Source: JAFGXT01 sp963677165 (GTDB taxonomy: Bacteria > Verrucomicrobiota > Lentisphaeria > Victivallales > SZUA-371). From it: a stretch of DNA of 64,000 bases. The notes beneath the pieces were generated by a model that worked only from the letters and a program-made list of their open reading frames with translations, did not search any database and was not told the origin of the DNA. Shown one piece after another: positions 51,867-60,680 of the stretch (position 1 is its first letter; the number at the start of each line of letters is the position of its first letter). The position numbers and the translations under genes are program-made. The stretch lies in assembly GCA_963677165.2 (NCBI GenBank), contig CAXXSX010000001.1:620001-684000 (forward strand), in the 5' to 3' direction.

Positions 51867-53897
51867 ATGGCTCAGGATAATAAATTTGTATATAAAGATA
51901 TTTCTGTGATAAGCGACAATGTGTTGCTGGTCGTGGAAAATGGTTGTTTTCGGCGCGAGTTCGATTTGTCTGCCGGAGTGCCGCGTACGCTTGGACTGTG
52001 GGATAAAAAAACAGGCAAACAACTGGCTGGAGAAACTCCGGATACGGATTTTTCTTTTATCGGACTTAATATGCCGGGCGGTGACCGGACGCTGGACTAT
52101 CAAATTGAGGAGCTGCTTGCTGTCGAGAAACCGGCATCCCTGTTTGACGGAGAACGGGTTGAGATTGAAATGCATATCAAGGAGCATGTTCAGCAACTGG
52201 AATTTCGTCGGATTTATATCGTTTATCCTGACTTGCCGGTGATTGCGGTAAGTACTTCGATTCGTGGGAAGACGGTTCCGAATGTCTACTGGAGTCGTCG
52301 TGGAGAAGAGTTTAATAATGATCGTTCTGAAGCGTGGATGGAAAGTTGTGCCGATTCAATCAAGCTATCGGATGAGCTTCAGCCGGAACTGGCGGTTGAG
52401 TTTGCCGGACGTACCGACTATACCAATGATATCGTAATGGACCATCGGGCCGGAGAGGGGATGTATAACGGTAATCTATTGTTCTGCAAAGAATCTTCCG
52501 GTGCGGGGCTGTTTGTTCTGCAGGAAGCGCCGCCCAGTTCAGAACGCAGGGATTACGAAAAACATGATTACCGGATTACTGACGGACGTATCTTTTCCTG
52601 TGGCTGGGGGATTGAGCCTCAGGAACTTGATAATAATTTTTTAAAGAGCTATCGACATGTGATTGGGATATTCCCGAACGATGGTACCGGCGGAACCTCC
52701 GTATTGAAGAACTATCTGCGAACCCGTTTTCCGTTTGATCCAAATGAAAAATGTTCGGTTATGGTTAATCCGTGGGGTTGCGGATGTTTTCGCGATCTGG
52801 TTTCTGAGCCTTTTCTGGAAGAAGAACTTCGTGCGGCCGGAAAACTCAATGCCACGCATTACCAGATTGATGACGGCTGGCAGGCCGGGCGTACCCTGCA
52901 AGAGCTTGAAAATAATAATCGCTGTGCCGGACATGACTTCTGGGAGATCAATCGTGAATTGCTGCCAAACGGTTTTGAACCGGTTTTAAAGGCTGCGGAA
53001 GAAGCCGGTGTTGAACCGGCGCTGTGGGTTGCTCCATCGGCAAATCAGCATTATCGTGACTGGCAGGAATTTGCCGTGCTGCTGTATGATTATCATCAGC
53101 GCTACGGATTTAAGATCTTTAAGATCGACTATGTGAGAACCAAAAATAAAGAAGCCGAAGATAATCTTGAAAAGATGTTGCGTGCTTTGCGTGAGAAGTC
53201 CGGCGGTGATATCTATTTTAATCTCGATACCACCAATGGACAGCGTCCGGGATACTTCATGTTTCTTGAATACGGCAATATCTTTCTGGAAAACCGCTAT
53301 GTTTGCCATAACTGGGGAATTGGCTACCATCCGGAAGAAACACTTAGTAATTTCTGGCGTCTGTCGCAATATGTTCGTGCGCAGTCGCTGCAGATTGAGA
53401 TTCCCGATCCCGATATCATTAACTACGAATTCTATGAAAAACGCGGAACAACTCCACCGGATGTTTATTCCTGTGATTACTGGGCTGCGATTGCTTTATT
53501 CGCCAATCCGCTGCTGTGGTTTGCTCCTTCCCGGCTGAAACCAGCAGCCGCTCAAACTTATACTGATATGATGTCATTGCATCGCAGACTATGCAAAGAT
53601 ATCTTTGCCGGGGAAATCTATCCCATCGGAGCGGAACCAACTGGAAAAAGCATTACCGGTTTCCAGTCGCACAATGCAGATACCGGAAACGGACTGTTTA
53701 TTCTCTACTGTGAAAAAGAAGCTCCGTTGAAAAGTGAGGTTGAATTGAAACTTCTTGATTCGGAAAAGAGCTACTGTTTCAGTCAGCTTGACATTGATTC
53801 CGAAAGCGTATTACGCGAAACCTCCGGATCAATGTTCAGTGTTGAATTTGAAATCCGGGGCAGCTGGAAACTTTTCCGGTATCAGCTTGATAAATAA
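51867..53897 (+). CDS. GH36-like alpha-galactosidase (melibiase family)
   Basis: 676 residues, no signal peptide, so cytosolic. An N-terminal beta-supersandwich (about 1-280) precedes the TIM barrel: VNPWGCGC, HYQIDDGWQ (331-339), the nucleophile Asp421 in FKIFKIDYVR, and NLDTTNGQRPGYFM. The acid/base Asp is probably in PDPDIINYE or the following strand, not certain. The C-terminal part is a beta-sandwich. It hydrolyses terminal alpha-galactosides taken up by the cell. It diverges from typical GH36 around the NPWGCGC strand, so another alpha-linked sugar is possible. GAGGAG lies ahead of ATG 51867. Confidence 0.82.
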   Translation: MAQDNKFVYKDISVISDNVLLVVENGCFRREFDLSAGVPRTLGLWDKKTGKQLAGETPDTDFSFIGLNMPGGDRTLDYQIEELLAVEKPASLFDGERVEIEMHIKEHVQQLEFRRIYIVYPDLPVIAVSTSIRGKTVPNVYWSRRGEEFNNDRSEAWMESCADSIKLSDELQPELAVEFAGRTDYTNDIVMDHRAGEGMYNGNLLFCKESSGAGLFVLQEAPPSSERRDYEKHDYRITDGRIFSCGWGIEPQELDNNFLKSYRHVIGIFPNDGTGGTSVLKNYLRTRFPFDPNEKCSVMVNPWGCGCFRDLVSEPFLEEELRAAGKLNATHYQIDDGWQAGRTLQELENNNRCAGHDFWEINRELLPNGFEPVLKAAEEAGVEPALWVAPSANQHYRDWQEFAVLLYDYHQRYGFKIFKIDYVRTKNKEAEDNLEKMLRALREKSGGDIYFNLDTTNGQRPGYFMFLEYGNIFLENRYVCHNWGIGYHPEETLSNFWRLSQYVRAQSLQIEIPDPDIINYEFYEKRGTTPPDVYSCDYWAAIALFANPLLWFAPSRLKPAAAQTYTDMMSLHRRLCKDIFAGEIYPIGAEPTGKSITGFQSHNADTGNGLFILYCEKEAPLKSEVELKLLDSEKSYCFSQLDIDSESVLRETSGSMFSVEFEIRGSWKLFRYQLDK

Positions 53898-54135
53898 CAT
53901 TAGCTAACAATACTTTGGTTCTGAGAACAATATATCATATAGTAATAAATGATGCAGGATAGCATATCAAACCGGAAAATTTGACATAAGCATGGACAAC
54001 TTGTATTCGCGCATATAAAATATATTATAGTAGTCTAATAGGAGCATATTGAACGGAATATAGTCTGTTCGCGGGGAGTATAGCGATCTGGCCTGAGATT
54101 CAAGCTGTCTGGAACGATGGAGCGGAGAGGCAAAT

Positions 54136-56727
54136 ATGTCATCTAAAGTCAGAGTCAGTCGGAAAGAGGTTGTTATAATTATTGCCGCAGTTGCTGTTGC
54201 AATGGTTGTTGTTCTTTATCTTGCCGGAGTTTTCAGATTTCGTAATCTGGAGAACAGACTGTCAACGGAACTTGATGAACTGGCAAATATCATTGATGTT
54301 AATTTCCTGTTGAAAAATTCACAGTTATCTGCCCGTTTGGCAAGAACTTCCAAAATTATGGAGTTTTGCCTTTCTTCATCTGGAAAGAGAAAGCAAATTA
54401 CTGATTTGCTGAATGGAGCTGGAATGGGGGGCGGTGCAGAGTGGGTATATATCCTTGATCTTGCCGGTAATGTTATTGCAACGACAAACCTTAACCCGAA
54501 TATAAATATTCTCGGGAAGAATTATGCATTTCGTCCTTACTATAAGGAAGCCATTGCCGGTCGTGCTGTTGTATATCCCGCAGTGGGAGTAACGACCCGA
54601 AAACGCGGAATTTACTTCAGTCATCCGATCCTTCATGAGGAGAAGGTTATTGGGGTGATTGTTGTCATGCAGGACGTTGAAAAACTTGATGCCAGACTGA
54701 ATTACTATCACTTGAAATATTCTGTCATTTCTGCTGATGGAGTCGTATTTGCATCGAATTCAAAGAAATTATTGTATAAGACCGTTTTTGATATAACGGA
54801 TGAAAAACGCAGAAAAATTGAAGCCAGCAGGCAATTTTCCGATTTTAACCTGGAGCCGGCCGGAATTGTTATAAAAAGGGATGTTGATCCATCTGGGTTC
54901 GGACAGGTTTGTACGGCAACAAAGAATATGCTGATCCAAGGCTGGCAGCTTGGAGCTTACGCTGCCTATTCCTATCCCTTTGGTTACGCGATTACCGCTT
55001 GTTTTCTGGTTGCCTTTGTTGGGCTGGGAGCTTTTTTGTGGCGGAATTCGATCATGCAACGTCGTTGGGCTGAGTGTACGGAATCTCGTGAAAGGAGGCA
55101 GGCACAGTTATTTCTCGATACTGCTGCTACCATTCTTCTGGTACTTGATCCAGAAGGAAAAGTAATCCTGATCAATCGTTTCGGCTGTAAACTTCTTGGC
55201 GGAACGCAGGAACAGATTATTGGCTCTAACTGGTATGATCGGTTTATTCCTATTGAAAACCGGATTCTGGATACTCCGAATTCATTTAAAGATATTCTCC
55301 GGAACGAGGGGAATGGTTTTGTGTCATATGAGCGCGAAATAATAACCCTGAGCGGAGATAGAAAACTTATTCTGTGGCAAAGTTCAATTGTCAGAGATGA
55401 TGCAGGAGAGGTTGTCGGCCTAGTGGCTTCCGGTTCCGATATTACTCAGAAACGAAAATACGAAACAGAATTACAGCAGGCCAGACTGGTCCTTGAAAAT
55501 TCCAATCGCAATTTTAAGACTATCCTTAATAATGCTCCCTTTGGAGTGTTGGTAACCAGTAGTGATAATACCATTCAATGGGTCAATCGAACTGCCCTGA
55601 ATCTGATCGGTATAGAGCAGCGGGAGAAACTTATTGGAAGACAGTATGGTGATTTTCTGGTTGAAGAAGTACAAAATGATTATCAGGTTTTTAATCAGTT
55701 GCGCGAACCGGGAAAGCTGGACCAGATTCTCCGGCGACAAGATGGTTCAGAATTGTCGATCCTTAAAGCTGTAACACCGATATTGATGGATGGGAAAGAT
55801 GTTATAATGCAGACTTTCATTGATGTTACGGAAGAAAAGCATTTGGCTGCGGAACTTCAGCATGCTCAAAAGATGGAGGCCGTCGGACAGTTGGCTGCTG
55901 GAATTGCTCATGAAATTAATACACCGGTCCAGTTTGTCGGGGACAATCTTCATTTTCTTGAAGACAGCTGTAAAGGATTTATCAATCTTTGCAATGACTA
56001 TCTTGGTTTGTTGTCGAAAACGCATAATGGTAAAAAGGTCAGTGATGATGAACTGAAACAGTATGACGAAACTGTTTCACATTTTGACTTAGAGTTTTTT
56101 AAAGAAGAAGTTCCGCTGGCGATAACTCAGTCTCTTGACGGGGTTAAGCGAATTGCCCGGATTGTCAGGGCAATGAAGGAGTTTTCTCATCCGGGAGTCA
56201 CGGGGATGTCTATGGCTGATATAAATCACGCGATTGAAACGACCGTGACGGTTGCCCGAAATGAATGGAAGTATGCTGCGGCGATGAATTTGGAACTTGA
56301 TCCTGAATTGCCGCAGATACCATGTCTTGTCGGTGAGTTTAATCAGGTTATTCTGAATTTGATCATAAATGCGCGTGACTCGATTATTGATGTGGTCGGG
56401 CAAAATTCAGGAACAAAGGGAAACATCACCATAAAGACCGGTTTTGATGAAAAGTACATTGAGATTAGACTTACTGATACGGGGGGCGGTATTCCCAAAA
56501 ATGTTCGCGACCGGATTTTTGATCCGTTTTTTACAACCAAAGAGGTTGGACGGGGATCAGGGCAGGGGCTTCCGATATGCCGCCATATAATTGTTGACAA
56601 ACATGGAGGAAAACTAACGTATGAGACCAAAACAGGATGTGGAACTACTTTTATTATAAAACTTCCGATCAACAGGGTAAACAAGGATGAATTGGCGGAG
56701 TGCCGGGAGGATTTGAATGGAAAATGA
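54136..56727 (+). CDS. Membrane histidine kinase: Cache, two PAS domains, HisKA, HATPase
   Basis: 863 residues. TM1 (about 11-33) and TM2 (about 282-302) enclose a double Cache domain (NAGNVIATTNLNPNI-like strand, FRPYYKEAIAGRAVVYPAVGVTTRKRGIYFSHPI at 132-165). PAS1 (about 325-440) and PAS2 (about 455-570) follow, then the H box with His592 in LAAGIAHEINTPVQFVGDNL, and HATPase with NLIINARDSI, DTGGGIP and GSGQGLPI. The H box and following 60-residue insert match kinases that pair with HDOD or HD-GYP regulators. It is first of a three-gene operon, overlapping the next gene by 11 bp. Confidence 0.92.
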   Translation: MSSKVRVSRKEVVIIIAAVAVAMVVVLYLAGVFRFRNLENRLSTELDELANIIDVNFLLKNSQLSARLARTSKIMEFCLSSSGKRKQITDLLNGAGMGGGAEWVYILDLAGNVIATTNLNPNINILGKNYAFRPYYKEAIAGRAVVYPAVGVTTRKRGIYFSHPILHEEKVIGVIVVMQDVEKLDARLNYYHLKYSVISADGVVFASNSKKLLYKTVFDITDEKRRKIEASRQFSDFNLEPAGIVIKRDVDPSGFGQVCTATKNMLIQGWQLGAYAAYSYPFGYAITACFLVAFVGLGAFLWRNSIMQRRWAECTESRERRQAQLFLDTAATILLVLDPEGKVILINRFGCKLLGGTQEQIIGSNWYDRFIPIENRILDTPNSFKDILRNEGNGFVSYEREIITLSGDRKLILWQSSIVRDDAGEVVGLVASGSDITQKRKYETELQQARLVLENSNRNFKTILNNAPFGVLVTSSDNTIQWVNRTALNLIGIEQREKLIGRQYGDFLVEEVQNDYQVFNQLREPGKLDQILRRQDGSELSILKAVTPILMDGKDVIMQTFIDVTEEKHLAAELQHAQKMEAVGQLAAGIAHEINTPVQFVGDNLHFLEDSCKGFINLCNDYLGLLSKTHNGKKVSDDELKQYDETVSHFDLEFFKEEVPLAITQSLDGVKRIARIVRAMKEFSHPGVTGMSMADINHAIETTVTVARNEWKYAAAMNLELDPELPQIPCLVGEFNQVILNLIINARDSIIDVVGQNSGTKGNITIKTGFDEKYIEIRLTDTGGGIPKNVRDRIFDPFFTTKEVGRGSGQGLPICRHIIVDKHGGKLTYETKTGCGTTFIIKLPINRVNKDELAECREDLNGK

Positions 56728-57943
56728 TAACAGAAAAAAAATATTATTTGTTGATGACGATCTCAATCTCTTGAATGGTTTAAGAAGAATGCTTCGGCGT
56801 ATGAGTGAAGAGTGGGATATGAAATTTGTCAGCAGCGGCAGTGTGGCTCTTGAAGAACTGAATGAAAATGATTATGATATGCTTGTATCTGATATGAAGA
56901 TGCCTGCAATGGATGGAATTCAACTACTTAATACTGTCAAAGAACGCTATCCGGGAATCATCCGTTTTATTCTATCCGGTCACGCTGATCAGGAAATGAT
57001 TGTCAGTGCTGTCGGACCGACGCATCAGTTTATATCAAAACCTTGCGAGCCTGAAGTTATGATTCAGATAATAAGTAAGGCATTTCGACTGAGAACTCAT
57101 GTATTTTCAGAGAAAATTACGTCGATAATCACTGATTCGTCGATTCTTCCGACTTTACCTGAGTTGTATCAACGTTTGCGGAAGCTTCTACAATCACCGG
57201 ATTCTCCCCTTAAAAATGTGGCCGAAGTCATTTCCCAGGACGTCTCAATGACGGCACAGATTCTTCATCTGGTCAACTCCGCTTTTTTCGGGATGCCGCG
57301 GAAAATAGACAGCATTGAACAGGCAGTGGCAATGCTTGGGATAGACGCAGTGAGCAGCATTGTGTTAGCTTCTGGGCTGTTTAAAGAATTTAGTGAGAAG
57401 AAAATCGAAGAGTTTCAGATAAGAAATCTTTACAGTCATTCCATTCTTACCGGAGTTTTTGCAGAAAAGCTGGCCCAGTATTTTCTGAAGGACCGCAAGG
57501 CAGCAGATGAGGCGATGCTGGCTGGAATGATTCATGATGTCGGTCAATTATTCTTTATTGAAAATAAACCCGAAGAATGGAAACAGGCTTTGGAGCGCCA
57601 TAACTCGGAAGATATACCGCTTCATGAAGCGGAAGAGGCTTCGTTGGGTTTGACGCATGCTGAAGTTGGGGCATATATTCTTGGTCTTTGGGGACTTTCT
57701 GATAATATTGTAGAGGCGGTAGCCTGGCATCATCAACCGTTAAAAGCTGAATCAAACACATTTGATACATTAGCCGCGGTACATATTGGTAACGGTATGG
57801 AACATCAATGTTTAACCTTAATCAAAAATGGACTGGATATGGAGTATATCAACAAACTTGGACTGCAAGATCAAGTTTCAGATTTTAAGATTATATGCGG
57901 CATTACAGATAATACTGAAATATTGAAAGGCAAATTACAATAA
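56717..57943 (+). CDS. Response regulator: receiver plus HDOD domain
   Basis: 408 residues. Receiver (about 8-125) with acidic VDDDLN, phospho-acceptor Asp59 in VSDMKMPAMDG and SKPCEP. HDOD domain (about 140-345): LPTLPELYQRLRKLL, VSMTAQILHLVNSAFFGMPRKIDSIEQAVAMLGI and an HD pair in MIHDVGQL. HDOD proteins are non-enzymatic scaffolds in signalling. ATG 56717 lies inside the kinase 3' end, preceded by GGGAGG. It follows the kinase and precedes a second receiver protein by 15 bp, so a linear phosphorelay or branched signalling unit is likely. Confidence 0.92.
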   Translation: MENDNRKKILFVDDDLNLLNGLRRMLRRMSEEWDMKFVSSGSVALEELNENDYDMLVSDMKMPAMDGIQLLNTVKERYPGIIRFILSGHADQEMIVSAVGPTHQFISKPCEPEVMIQIISKAFRLRTHVFSEKITSIITDSSILPTLPELYQRLRKLLQSPDSPLKNVAEVISQDVSMTAQILHLVNSAFFGMPRKIDSIEQAVAMLGIDAVSSIVLASGLFKEFSEKKIEEFQIRNLYSHSILTGVFAEKLAQYFLKDRKAADEAMLAGMIHDVGQLFFIENKPEEWKQALERHNSEDIPLHEAEEASLGLTHAEVGAYILGLWGLSDNIVEAVAWHHQPLKAESNTFDTLAAVHIGNGMEHQCLTLIKNGLDMEYINKLGLQDQVSDFKIICGITDNTEILKGKLQ

Positions 57944-57958
57944 AAAGGTGGATTTTAT

Positions 57959-59104
57959 ATGGAAAATCGTAATATTCTTTGTGTAGATGATGAAGCTGAT
58001 GTCCTATTTGGATTTCGGCGTAACTTGCGTTCTGGTTTTGAGTTAGAGCTGGCTCTCGGTTCCGAGGAGGGACTGAACGCCCTGAAATCCGGTAAAAAGT
58101 TTGCCGTGATATTGGCAGATATGCGTATGCCTGGGATGGATGGAATAGAATTTCTTTCTGAAGCGCAGAAAATTTGTCCGGACAGTGTTAGAATGATGCT
58201 TACAGGGAATGCCGATCTTCAGACGGCAATGGATGCTGTGAATGAAGGGCATGTCTTCAGATTTTTGTCAAAACCGTGTTTGCCGGAAAACCTTAATCGT
58301 GCTCTTGAAGCTGGTGTGCGGCAGTACCAACTGGTAATCGCGGAACATGAACTTTTGCGGAATACGTTGTTGAATAGTGTCCAGGTTCTGATTGATCTTT
58401 TGTCTATGACCAGTCCGGCAGCATTTAGCCGGGCAATAAGAATCAAGGAACTGATTATGCCGGTTCTTTCTGAGTTGGGGGTGGCAAACGAGTGGATGTA
58501 TGAAATGGCCGCGATGCTTTCACAATTGGGGTGTGTAACGATTCCAACTGAAACGATAGAAAGGGCGTACCGGGGTGAGCAACTTTCTTCCTCGGAACAT
58601 AAGATGTTTGACGCTCATCCCGGTATTGGGAAGGGGCTTATTGCCCACATTCCACGGATGGAAATCATTGCGGAGATGATAGGGAGGCAGCGTGAAAAAT
58701 ATCATGGTAAATATATAACGAAACCTCAAAATAAAGAAGAACATATTATACTGGGAGCGGAGCTTTTACATGCTGCTGGTGATTTTGAACTGGAGATGCA
58801 GAAGGGCCATACATCCGACGCGGCAGTGGAAATACTTCACAGTAAACCGGATAAATATAACTCTCATATTGTTAATCTTCTGGCGGAACATAATGTTGAG
58901 CATAAACATTCCCATGAGGTGCAGGTTATTCCTCTCAGTCATCTGAATGAGGGGATGATGCTGAAGGAGGACCTGCGAGTCAATAATGTTCTGCTGGTCG
59001 GCAAAGGACAAAAGGTCAGCGAAACGTTGCTGCAGCGCCTGGAAAACCTTTGGAATCATAATATCGTCGACAAAAAACAAATGATTACTGTCGTTAGCCT
59101 TTGA
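57959..59104 (+). CDS. Response regulator: receiver plus degenerate HD-GYP-like domain
   Basis: 381 residues. Receiver (about 5-120) with CVDDEAD, phospho-acceptor Asp54 in LADMRMPGMDG and SKPCLP. The second half (about 135-300) has the outline of an HD-GYP domain: MAAMLSQLGCVTIPTETI in place of the metal-binding HDIGK region (S188-Q189 instead of HD), the preserved HPGIG (220-224), and IGRQREKYHGKY where HHExxxGxGYP would be. Metal-binding residues are largely lost, so cyclic-di-GMP hydrolysis is unlikely. The C-terminal 80 residues (LSHLNEGMMLKEDLR) form a small extra domain. Its 3' end overlaps a pseudopilin relic on the other strand. Confidence 0.85.
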   Translation: MENRNILCVDDEADVLFGFRRNLRSGFELELALGSEEGLNALKSGKKFAVILADMRMPGMDGIEFLSEAQKICPDSVRMMLTGNADLQTAMDAVNEGHVFRFLSKPCLPENLNRALEAGVRQYQLVIAEHELLRNTLLNSVQVLIDLLSMTSPAAFSRAIRIKELIMPVLSELGVANEWMYEMAAMLSQLGCVTIPTETIERAYRGEQLSSSEHKMFDAHPGIGKGLIAHIPRMEIIAEMIGRQREKYHGKYITKPQNKEEHIILGAELLHAAGDFELEMQKGHTSDAAVEILHSKPDKYNSHIVNLLAEHNVEHKHSHEVQVIPLSHLNEGMMLKEDLRVNNVLLVGKGQKVSETLLQRLENLWNHNIVDKKQMITVVSL

Positions 59105-59250
59105 CGGACTTTTTTCCGATTTTCAGGTTGCCAATGTTGTTCCGTTTTTTTGCCATTTCCCGGGATTTGCCCAGTGCCGGTAGCAGAATGGCGATGATCG
59201 CTATTACGATCAAGAATTCCATAAGTGTGGAACGGCTTTGTCTTGTTTTT
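59094..59250 (-). pseudogene. Truncated pseudopilin gene, 5' end removed by family B element
   Basis: On the minus strand the frame TRQSRSTLMEFLIVIAIIAILLPALGKSREMAKK... ends at TAA 59094-59096. It is clearly the N-terminal prepilin methylation segment (compare FTLIELLVVIAIIAILASLLLPAL at 7413), but lacks a start codon before the cleavage site: family B copy B3 begins there. About 30 residues follow the hydrophobic stretch, then a stop, so the globular domain is missing as well. Only an internal ATG (59222) remains. Confidence 0.75.
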
Positions 59251-59463
59251 TTACTTATTTCGAGAGTTCAAATAGAGCTGTTGTGTTTGTGTATGTGTGG
59301 GTAGGGCGTGCTCTCCGAGCGCGCCGTCGGCACACCCGTGCCGCAGAGAAAACTTTAAATTTTATCGGTAGTCGTCTGCTGCTGATACAGCAGCGGCGTA
59401 CTGCGGAGAGTGTACCCTACCCGAAAATGGCTGGTCTAGGTTCTCCATGAAAAGACTGAGCCA
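59250..59463 (+). mobile_element. Family B MITE-like element, copy B3
   Basis: Very similar to B2 from TTACTTATTTCGAGAG to GACTGAGCC, including GGGTAGGGCGTGCTCTCCG, the CTGCTGCTGAT.CAGCAG hairpin and GGTCTAGGTTCTCC. The outer left bases are missing or diverged and no target duplication is found. With the pseudopilin relic, the 38-bp tandem repeat and the rhomboid promoter it accounts for the 600-bp gap between 59104 and 59705. Confidence 0.75.
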
Positions 59464-59530
59464 TGACATAAAATATTACTTTGATACTTAAAACTGAGCC
59501 CTTACATAAAATATTACTTTGATACTTAAA
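59455..59530 (+). repeat. 38-bp tandem duplication
   Basis: Two units, 59455-59492 and 59493-59530, each ACTGAGCC...ACATAAAATATTAC...GATACTTAAA, with two mismatches. The first unit begins within the right end of element B3. Confidence 0.85.
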
Positions 59531-59599
59531 GTTGTGTTGACTCAATTTAGTTGGCTGGGTAAAAATGTAGATTAATAGTTGTAAAATCGGTTTATATTT

Positions 59600-59628
59600 T
59601 TGAACTTTTGTTAAAACGGTTCTATAAT
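59600..59628 (+). promoter_or_regulatory. Promoter of the rhomboid gene
   Basis: TTGAAC (59600-59605), 17-base spacer, TATAAT (59623-59628), about 75 bp upstream of the rhomboid ATG. Confidence 0.65.
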
Positions 59629-59704
59629 AAGCGTTACTATCAGGGCGTTAACGTCCTTGTGTGATTGATGTCAGATAAAAATAATAACTGGATGTATAAT
59701 AACT

Positions 59705-60661
59705 ATGTTGTCAGACAGACCATATATGCGGGGAAGCAACCGCTCGGGAGATACCGGTAGAAATGCCCTTTTAATGTTAATTGTAATTAACGTCGTTATT
59801 TGGTTATGGACTGGTTTGATTGCAAATAACAGAAGTTTTTTGGTGAATATCGGGGTCTTGTCGGTTCCATATATTAAAGACCATTACCAGATGTGGAGAT
59901 TGTTCTCGTACATGTTTCTTCATGCCAATTTCTTTCATTTGTTATTTAATATGTGGACCTTGTACATTTTTGGAGAGTCCGTAGCGGAAGAACTGGGTAG
60001 AAACAAGTTTTTAATGCTCTATTTTATCAGCGGAATTTTTGGCGGTGCGCTTTGGATGGCGGCTAACTGGGCTAATCCGGAATCCATTGTGGAAATCTCC
60101 GGTATGCTGGTTAGGCAACCCAAGGTGGTTCTTGGCGCTTCCGGCGCGGTTTCCGGGGTGATGCTGGCGATGGCAATGTTGAATCCGAATCGTGAATACC
60201 TTCTACTGTTTTTTCCGTTTCCGATCAAATGCAGGACGCTGGTTATTGTTTTCGCGATTGCCGAAGTTATTTTTCATTATAAAGGAGGCGATGGAGTTGC
60301 CCATCTTGCCCATCTTGGCGGTTTTGTTGCTGCGTATTTTTATCTTAGGTTTGCATGTGCGAGACTTCTTTTATGGGATCCGTTGGCATTCCTGCTTGGC
60401 AAACCCAAGCCCCGTACAAATGGAACCTGGACCGTTCACGACAGCAGATACGGGGCAGGTCCTAAGTCTAAGCCGTCAGGTGGCGGCTACAAGACCAAAA
60501 CTTTTGACGCTGAAAACTATCGCAGCAGCAGTGGCGATGCCGTATCTCCGCGTGAAATCGATCGTTTGCTGGACAAAATATCTTCCGGCGGTATAAACAG
60601 TCTTACTCCTGACGAACTTAAAATGTTGCGTCAGGCCAGAAAACAGATGAAACGCAACTGA
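59705..60661 (+). CDS. Rhomboid family intramembrane serine protease
   Basis: 318 residues with six membrane helices (about 20-42, 65-95, 102-122, 140-162, 168-192, 198-218). Catalytic Ser146 in GASG and His203 in AHLAHLGG form the dyad; HANFFHLLFNMWTLYIFG is the conserved helix 2 region. It should cut membrane proteins within the inner membrane. The C-terminal 90 residues are soluble: a Gly/Lys-rich linker and a helical end (SPREIDRLLDKISSGGINSLTPDELKMLRQ), a tail common in rhomboids of this group. It is 19 bp upstream of queA. Confidence 0.92.
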   Translation: MLSDRPYMRGSNRSGDTGRNALLMLIVINVVIWLWTGLIANNRSFLVNIGVLSVPYIKDHYQMWRLFSYMFLHANFFHLLFNMWTLYIFGESVAEELGRNKFLMLYFISGIFGGALWMAANWANPESIVEISGMLVRQPKVVLGASGAVSGVMLAMAMLNPNREYLLLFFPFPIKCRTLVIVFAIAEVIFHYKGGDGVAHLAHLGGFVAAYFYLRFACARLLLWDPLAFLLGKPKPRTNGTWTVHDSRYGAGPKSKPSGGGYKTKTFDAENYRSSSGDAVSPREIDRLLDKISSGGINSLTPDELKMLRQARKQMKRN

Positions 60662-60680
60662 GTTGAGTCAGGATATTATT

